A DNA stretch of 45,738 nucleotides from Brevundimonas sp. UBA7664. GTDB taxonomy: Bacteria; Pseudomonadota; Alphaproteobacteria; Caulobacterales; Caulobacteraceae. How positions within the stretch are numbered: the first letter of the stretch is position 1; each line of letters opens with the position of its first letter. This document shows, piece by piece, positions 41,503 to 45,738 of this stretch. Location: assembly GCF_002483305.1 (NCBI RefSeq), contig NZ_DLHQ01000045.1, forward strand, positions 116,919 to 162,656, in the 5' to 3' direction. A program made the translations under genes and the position numbers. The notes beneath the pieces were generated by a model. That model worked only from the letters and a program-made list of their open reading frames with translations. It did not search any database and was not told where the DNA came from.

Positions 41503-42114
41503 GTGCCTGCCGCAACCCGTCCCGTCATCGTCCAGCCGCCTCGCGCGAGGCCGGTCGTGAGCGCTGACGGTCCGATTCCCGTTCATCGCCGCACCATAGC
41601 CCTGGTCGGGCTGATGGGGGTGGGCAAATCGACGGTCGGGCGCCGGCTGGCCAAACGATTGAACCTGCCCTTCGCCGACGGCGATATAGAGATCGAGGCG
41701 GCGGCGGCCATGACCGTTTCGGACATCTTCGCCGAACTCGGCGAGGCCGAATTCCGGGCCGGCGAGGCGCGGGTCCTGAAACGGCTGCTGCACGGGCCAA
41801 GGATGGTGCTGGCGACCGGCGGCGGGGCGGTGCTGAACCCCGAGACCCGCGAAGCGCTGAAGGCGCGCGCCGTGACGGTCTGGATGCGGGCCGACCTCGA
41901 CACCGTGGCGGGCCGGGTCCTGCGCCGCGACACCCGCCCCCTGCTGCGCGGCCGCGATCCGCTGGAGGCCCTGCAGGCCATGGCCGAGGTCCGCTATCCG
42001 GTCTACGCCGCGGTCGCCGATGTGACCGTCGATGTGGCCAGCGGGGCCCATGCCGAGGCGGTCGGAGGCATCGTCCACGCGCTGGACGCCTACTGGGCGG
42101 GAGCCGAGGCATGA
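41503..42114 (+). CDS. aroK: Shikimate kinase
   Basis: A 203-residue P-loop kinase that phosphorylates shikimate in the aromatic amino acid pathway. Walker A is 'GLMGVGKST' at residues 36-44; 'FADGDIEIE' has the shikimate-binding Asp, 'ATGGGAVLN' is the GGG substrate loop, and 'RPLLRG' is the lid. Start is GTG at 41503; a second in-frame GTG at 41557 with GAGG before it would give a 185-residue protein closer to the E. coli length (173), so the N-terminal 18 residues are uncertain. The stop overlaps the aroB start (ATGA). It is divergent from xerD. Confidence 0.92.
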   Translation: MPAATRPVIVQPPRARPVVSADGPIPVHRRTIALVGLMGVGKSTVGRRLAKRLNLPFADGDIEIEAAAAMTVSDIFAELGEAEFRAGEARVLKRLLHGPRMVLATGGGAVLNPETREALKARAVTVWMRADLDTVAGRVLRRDTRPLLRGRDPLEALQAMAEVRYPVYAAVADVTVDVASGAHAEAVGGIVHALDAYWAGAEA

Positions 42115-43217
42115 GCGCGGTCATCGGCGTCGCTGGCGGGAGCTTCCGACCGTATGAGGTCGTCATCGGCCGCGGCCTGATGCCGGAACTCGGTTCGCGG
42201 ATCGCGGCCATGGCGCAGGGACGGACCGTCATCGTCACCGACGAGACCGTCGCCGCCCTGCACGGACCGGCGGTGCTGGCGGCGCTGGAGGCCGCCGGGG
42301 TTCGCGCCCGGCTGCTGACCGTACCGCCCGGCGAGGCCTCGAAATCCTTTGCCGAGCTGGAGCGGGTGATCGACCGGCTGCTGGCCTTCGGTCTCGACCG
42401 GCGCGACCTGATCGTGGCGCTCGGCGGGGGCGTGGTCGGCGACCTCGCGGGCCTGGCGGCGGCGCTCTACATGCGCGGCATCGACTTCGTCCAGGTCCCG
42501 ACCACCCTGCTGGCCCAGGTCGATTCCTCGGTCGGCGGCAAGACCGCGATCGACACGCCGCGCGGCAAGAACCTGGTCGGGGCCTTCCACCAGCCGCGGC
42601 TGGTGGTGGCCGATATCGACCATCTGGCCACCCTGCCGCCGCGCCAGCTTCGTTCGGGCTGGGCCGAGGTGTTGAAGCACGGCCTGATCTGCGATGCCGC
42701 CTTCTTCGACTGGCTGGCGGGCGAGGGGGCCGTCGGCGCGAGCGGCGACCCCGCCGCCCTGACCCGGGCCGTGGTCCGGTCGGTCGAGATCAAGAGCGCC
42801 ATTGTCGGCGAGGACGAGAAAGAGGCCGGGCGGCGCGCCCTGCTGAACCTCGGCCACACCTTCGGCCATGCCATCGAGGCCGAACTCGGGTTCGACGAGG
42901 CGCGGATCACCCATGGCGAGGCGGTGGCGCTGGGTGGCGCAATGGCCTTCCGCTTCTCCGCCTTCACCGGCGTTTGCGAAGCCGCCGAGGCCGAGCGGGT
43001 TGAAACCGCTATCGCAGCCGCCGGCCTGCCGACGCGGCTGGCGACCGTCGGGACCCTTTCCACGGAGGCCCTGATCAAACGCATGGCGGGCGACAAAAAG
43101 GCCGAGGGCGGTCGGCTGACCCTGATCCTGGCCCGCGCCGTCGGCGAGGCCTTCGTCGACAAGGCCGTGGACCGCCCCACGCTCGCGGCCTTCCTGAAGA
43201 GCGAAACCGCGGCCTGA
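42111..43217 (+). CDS. aroB: 3-dehydroquinate synthase
   Basis: A 368-residue NAD- and metal-dependent cyclase that turns DAHP into 3-dehydroquinate. Motifs are 'PPGEASKSF', 'ALGGGVVGDLAGLAAA' near residue 104, 'QVPTTLLAQVDSSVGGKTA' and the metal-binding 'HTFGHAIE' plus 'THGEAV'. It overlaps aroK by four bases, so the two shikimate steps are translationally coupled. Length is normal (about 360). Confidence 0.96.
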   Translation: MSAVIGVAGGSFRPYEVVIGRGLMPELGSRIAAMAQGRTVIVTDETVAALHGPAVLAALEAAGVRARLLTVPPGEASKSFAELERVIDRLLAFGLDRRDLIVALGGGVVGDLAGLAAALYMRGIDFVQVPTTLLAQVDSSVGGKTAIDTPRGKNLVGAFHQPRLVVADIDHLATLPPRQLRSGWAEVLKHGLICDAAFFDWLAGEGAVGASGDPAALTRAVVRSVEIKSAIVGEDEKEAGRRALLNLGHTFGHAIEAELGFDEARITHGEAVALGGAMAFRFSAFTGVCEAAEAERVETAIAAAGLPTRLATVGTLSTEALIKRMAGDKKAEGGRLTLILARAVGEAFVDKAVDRPTLAAFLKSETAA

Positions 43218-43234
43218 GGCCTGCTTCGGCCGCG
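43208..43234. terminator. Hairpin at the aroB end
   Basis: CGCGGCC (43208-43214) pairs with GGCCGCG (43228-43234) over a 13-base loop that contains the aroB stop. It lies before the convergent lysozyme-inhibitor-like gene. No T-run; weak call. Confidence 0.3.
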
Positions 43235-43247
43235 CTCGATGGTTTGC

Positions 43248-43655
43248 CTAGTCGACGGCCCGGCAATCGGTCGGCGGGCGGCCGTCCGACGTCCAGGTGG
43301 CCATGACGCCCTCGCCGCGCAGCTCATAGCCCGAGGCCTTGTACCAGATGCCCTCAGCGGCGCGCTCCTGGTACAGGTCCACGGCCTCGCCGCTGGAGTT
43401 GCGCACGGTCGCCATCCGGCGCGGATTGTCGAAATCGACCGACAGGCGCTCGCTGTTGTTGCACAGATAGACGGTGCGGATGACCTGGTTCAGGGCGCGA
43501 TCCTGGGCCTCCGCCCCGGTGCGCCGGCGCGCCGTCTGGGCCTCCTGGGCCCGTTCGCGCACCGAATCCCCGTCCGTCGGCGCCTCGGCCGGCTTCTGCC
43601 CGCAGGCGGTGGCCGCGAGCCCGGCCAGGATCACGGCGAGGAGCTTGGATTTCAT
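43248..43655 (-). CDS. MliC-like lysozyme-inhibitor-fold lipoprotein
   Basis: A 135-residue exported protein. The signal peptide ends at about Cys18 in A-T-A-C, a weak lipobox. After a charged linker, the C-terminal about 75 residues match the MliC/PliC fold: 'TVYLCNNSERLSVDFDN', 'MATVRNSSGEAVDLYQ', 'GIWYKASGYELRGEG' and 'ATWTSDGRPPTDC', with the two fold cysteines in YLC and TDC. MliC proteins block C-type lysozyme in the periplasm or at the surface. The inhibitory Ser and Lys of characterised members seem to be Glu here (E in 'EGIWY' and 'GEG'), so inhibition is not assured. It lies downstream of tadA across a strong hairpin. Confidence 0.75.
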   Translation of the reverse strand: MKSKLLAVILAGLAATACGQKPAEAPTDGDSVRERAQEAQTARRRTGAEAQDRALNQVIRTVYLCNNSERLSVDFDNPRRMATVRNSSGEAVDLYQERAAEGIWYKASGYELRGEGVMATWTSDGRPPTDCRAVD

Positions 43656-43671
43656 GCGGACTCTCGAACAA

Positions 43672-43692
43672 GCGGAGCCGTTACGGCTCCGC
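43672..43692 (-). terminator. Perfect nine-base-pair hairpin after tadA
   Basis: GCGGAGCCG (43672-43680) and CGGCTCCGC (43684-43692) form a perfect stem with a three-base loop, three bases beyond the tadA stop. On the minus strand the sequence after the stem is TTGTTCG, a partial T-run, which supports an intrinsic terminator separating tadA from the lipoprotein gene. Confidence 0.6.
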
Positions 43693-43695
43693 GGA

Positions 43696-44181
43696 TTAAC
43701 GTGCATCGGACGCCGCCGTTCCTTTGCGGCGGGCGCGGAAGAAGGCGCGCAGCAGGTCGCCGCCCTCGGCGGCCAGGACTCCGCCCTCGACGGACGGCTT
43801 CCAGTGGCAGGTCGGCTGTTCGAAGAACCGGGGGCCATGCGCCACGGCGCCGCCCTTGGGGTCGTCCGCGCCCCAGACCACCCGGCCGATGCGGGCGTGG
43901 CTGACGGCCCCGGCGCACATGGCGCAGGGCTCGAGCGTCACATAGAGGGTCAGGCCGGTGAGGCGATAATTTCCGAGTTTCGCCGCGGCGGCGCGCATCG
44001 CCACAATCTCGGCGTGGGCGGTCGGGTCATGGGCGCCGATAGGACCGTTGCGGCCCTCGGCGACGACCTCCCCGGTCGATTCGTCGACGATGACGCAGCC
44101 CACGGGAGTCTCTCCCGCGTCCGCCGCCGCTTGCGCACACGCCAAGGCCATGTGCATGAACCGCTCATCATGGCCAGCCAT
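43696..44181 (-). CDS. tadA: tRNA-specific adenosine deaminase
   Basis: A 161-residue zinc deaminase that converts A34 to inosine in tRNA-Arg(ACG). The zinc site is intact: 'HAE' at residues 56-58 (His ligand and proton-shuttling Glu) and 'PCAMC' at 84-88 (two Cys ligands). 'MALACAQAAADAGETPVG' at the N terminus and 'GADDPKGGAV' later are family features. ATG at 44181 gives a normal N terminus; it lies 12 bases inside the divergent rluB frame. ATG codons 8 and 10 codons downstream (44157 and 44151) are possible starts that would remove the overlap. Confidence 0.93.
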   Translation of the reverse strand: MAGHDERFMHMALACAQAAADAGETPVGCVIVDESTGEVVAEGRNGPIGAHDPTAHAEIVAMRAAAAKLGNYRLTGLTLYVTLEPCAMCAGAVSHARIGRVVWGADDPKGGAVAHGPRFFEQPTCHWKPSVEGGVLAAEGGDLLRAFFRARRKGTAASDAR

Positions 44182-45702
44182 CCCCGAGACAACGACAAGA
44201 AGCCGCGCCCGCGTCAAGACGACAGCCGCGACGGCCCCCGCAAACCGTACGTCAAGCGCGTCGAGAGCAGCGACGATCGCGGCCCGCCGAGGGGCGACAA
44301 GCCCTTCGGCAAGCCGGGCGGCAAACCGTTCGCGAAGGACGGCAAGGCCGGTCCGAAAGTCGACGAGGCGCCCCGGCGCAGCGAGCGTATCGCCAAGGTC
44401 ATGGCCCGGGCCGGGATTGCCTCGCGCCGCGAGGTCGAACGGCTGATCGGCCTCGGCAAGGTCGCCGTGAACGGCAAGATCCTCGATACGCCCGCCGTGC
44501 TGGTGACGCGCGACGACGTCATCACCGTCGACGGCAAGCCGATCGGCTCGGCCGAGGCGACCCGGGTCTGGCGCTATCACAAGCCGGCCGGCCTGCTGAC
44601 CTCGCACACCGATCCGGCCGGACGGCCGACCGTCTTCGACGCCCTGCCCAGCGGCCTGCCGCGGGTCTTGTCGGTCGGACGCCTCGACCTCAACACCGAA
44701 GGCCTGCTGCTGCTGACCAATGACGGCGAGCTGAGCCGCGCCCTTGAACTGCCGTCGACCGAATTGGTGCGCCAGTACCGCGCCAGGGCCCGCGGCCGGG
44801 TCAGCCAGCTGCAGCTCGATTCGCTCAAGGACGGCGTCACCGTCGACGGGATCCACTACGGCCCGATCGAGGCCACGCTGGACAAGGCCAAGGACAGTGA
44901 GGGCAACGCCCCCGCCAACCTGTGGATCAGCGTCTCCATCACCGAGGGCAAGAACCGCGAGGTCCGCAAGGTGCTGGAGCATCTCGGCCTGACCGTGAAC
45001 CGCCTGATCCGCCTGGCCTACGGTCCGTTCCAGCTGGGCACCCTGCCGGTCGGTTCGGTCGAGGAGGTGGGGCCGCGGGTGATCCGCGAGATGCTGGCCG
45101 ACCATATCCGGCCCGAGAACCTGCCGACCGGCAATACCGTCTCGACGCCGGCGCCGATCCCGGGCCGCCGCACCTCGGCGCCGATCCACAAGGGCGCCTC
45201 GGGCTCGGCCATCTCGGATCCCTCGCGCAAGCCCAGCCGCGTCCGCGCCGCCGGAGCGGCCGCCGACGCCGCCGCTGACCGCGCCGCCCGGCCGCAGAAA
45301 AAGCCGGGCTGGGCCAAGGCCGCGCCGAAATTCGAGCATCCGAAGAAGAATTTCACCCCGCGCGCCCGGCCCGAAGGCGCCGAGGCGACCGCCGAGCGGC
45401 CGAAGCGCGTGTTCGAGCCGCGCGAGGACCAGTTCATCGATCGTCCGCGCGGCGACGCCCGGACCGGCGCGCGGCCTGCGGCGCGATCTGACGACCGGTC
45501 CGGCGACAAGCGGCCGTTCGACCGGAAGCCGGGCGGCAAGCCGCCGTTCGCGGCCAAGACCGGCGACCGACCCGGCGGATTTTCGAAGCCCGCCGGCCCC
45601 CGCACCGGCGCTGGCCCAGCCGGCGGACGCGGCAGCCCGCGTCCGGGCGCGGGGCCTGCCGGCGGGCGCGGTTCGCCGCGCGGTCCCCGCTCCAAGGGCT
45701 GA
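44170..45702 (+). CDS. rluB: RluB-type rRNA pseudouridine synthase with long basic disordered tail
   Basis: A 510-residue enzyme of the RsuA/RluB/E/F family. A Lys/Arg/Gly-rich leader (about 1-73) precedes the S4 RNA-binding domain ('RIAKVMARAGIASRREVERL'), then the catalytic domain with Asp173 in 'VGRLDLNTEGLLLLTNDGEL' and 'EGKNREVRK' plus 'RLIRLAYGPF'. From about residue 320 the chain is low-complexity: Arg, Pro, Gly, Lys-rich, with an almost exact 13-residue tandem repeat around 'GAGPAGGRGSPR' at the very end. E. coli RluB is 291 residues. RluB is favoured over RluE/RsuA by likeness; target uridine is not proven. The N-terminal start overlaps divergent tadA; a GTG six codons upstream is possible. 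rsmD follows. Confidence 0.9.
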   Translation: MASHPRDNDKKPRPRQDDSRDGPRKPYVKRVESSDDRGPPRGDKPFGKPGGKPFAKDGKAGPKVDEAPRRSERIAKVMARAGIASRREVERLIGLGKVAVNGKILDTPAVLVTRDDVITVDGKPIGSAEATRVWRYHKPAGLLTSHTDPAGRPTVFDALPSGLPRVLSVGRLDLNTEGLLLLTNDGELSRALELPSTELVRQYRARARGRVSQLQLDSLKDGVTVDGIHYGPIEATLDKAKDSEGNAPANLWISVSITEGKNREVRKVLEHLGLTVNRLIRLAYGPFQLGTLPVGSVEEVGPRVIREMLADHIRPENLPTGNTVSTPAPIPGRRTSAPIHKGASGSAISDPSRKPSRVRAAGAAADAAADRAARPQKKPGWAKAAPKFEHPKKNFTPRARPEGAEATAERPKRVFEPREDQFIDRPRGDARTGARPAARSDDRSGDKRPFDRKPGGKPPFAAKTGDRPGGFSKPAGPRTGAGPAGGRGSPRPGAGPAGGRGSPRGPRSKG

Positions 45703-45705
45703 TCC

Positions 45706-45738
45706 GTGCGGATTGTCGCCGGCAGTCTGAAGGGGCGG
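45706..45738 (+). CDS. rsmD: 16S rRNA (guanine966-N2)-methyltransferase RsmD, first 11 codons
   Basis: A GTG three bases after the rluB stop opens a frame reading M-R-I-V-A-G-S-L-K-G-R to the window end. This is the typical RsmD N terminus (MRI(I/V)AGxxKGR). The gene is cut off by the window edge, so the methyltransferase motifs are not visible. Spacing suggests cotranscription with rluB, grouping two rRNA-modifying enzymes. Confidence 0.75.
   Translation, partial: MRIVAGSLKGR

Noticed and set aside
1..45738. CRISPR arrays, tRNA or rRNA genes, transposases
   Set aside because: None was recognised on reading both strands. A tRNA or CRISPR scan of the window would settle this.

Overview
The window is very G+C-rich and gene-dense, with almost every base coding and gene ends commonly overlapping by a few bases. 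Gene content and order (radA-cvpA-purF, recG-sdhE-mfd, accA/xerD/aroK/aroB, a YfgM-like protein next to bamB and der, Atm1-type ABC exporter, DUF6249 proteins beside ECF sigma factors, LPS heptose genes, a CheE-like protein) point to a Gram-negative alphaproteobacterium, most likely Caulobacterales and close to Brevundimonas. The genus is an inference from gene content; no rRNA is present to confirm it.

Layout. 1-5.3 kb: a small membrane protein, a coiled-coil hypothetical, a cystathionine beta-lyase-type PLP enzyme, an orphan ABC-type amino-acid binding lipoprotein directly followed by a DAACS symporter, and a YcxB-like membrane protein. 5.3-8.9 kb (minus strand): 3-mercaptopyruvate sulfurtransferase, cyclopropane fatty acid synthase and DNA photolyase. 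9.0-13.5 kb: an LPS core-sugar operon kdsA-hldE-hldD that continues by translational overlap into a DUF3089 alpha/beta-hydrolase-like protein whose nucleophile serine is replaced. 13.4-19.4 kb: recG divergent from sdhE-mfd. 19.5-21.8 kb: a C4-dicarboxylate symporter, then a non-coding stretch holding a long inverted-repeat element and a decayed VOC (PhnB-like) pseudogene, then an ArsC/YffB-like reductase. 21.8-25.9 kb: two copies of a three-gene cassette (DUF6249 membrane protein, ECF sigma factor, small two-TM protein) separated by an exported endonuclease/exonuclease/phosphatase-fold protein on the other strand. 25.9-31.2 kb: panB, then TPR protein-bamB-der and a small exported cysteine-containing protein. 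31.2-36.3 kb (minus strand): radA-cvpA-purF-VOC-SDR-membrane protein in one closely spaced run. 36.5-38.4 kb: Atm1-like ABC exporter. 38.4-41.4 kb (minus strand): xerD, accA, a CheY-type response regulator and a CheE-like protein. 41.5-45.7 kb: aroK-aroB, a lysozyme-inhibitor-like lipoprotein, tadA, an RluB-type pseudouridine synthase with a long disordered tail, and the first 11 codons of rsmD.

Most genes are housekeeping (envelope biogenesis, DNA repair, aromatic and purine synthesis, RNA modification). The parts that stand out are the duplicated sigma-factor cassette at 22.2-25.9 kb, the inverted-repeat element plus gene remnant at 20.9-21.3 kb, the apparently nucleophile-less DUF3089 protein tied to heptose synthesis, the paired binding protein and symporter at 2.3-4.7 kb, and the head-to-head overlapping starts of tadA and rluB. 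No tRNA, rRNA, CRISPR array, transposase or prophage gene was recognised. Promoter and terminator calls are by eye and weak unless stated.
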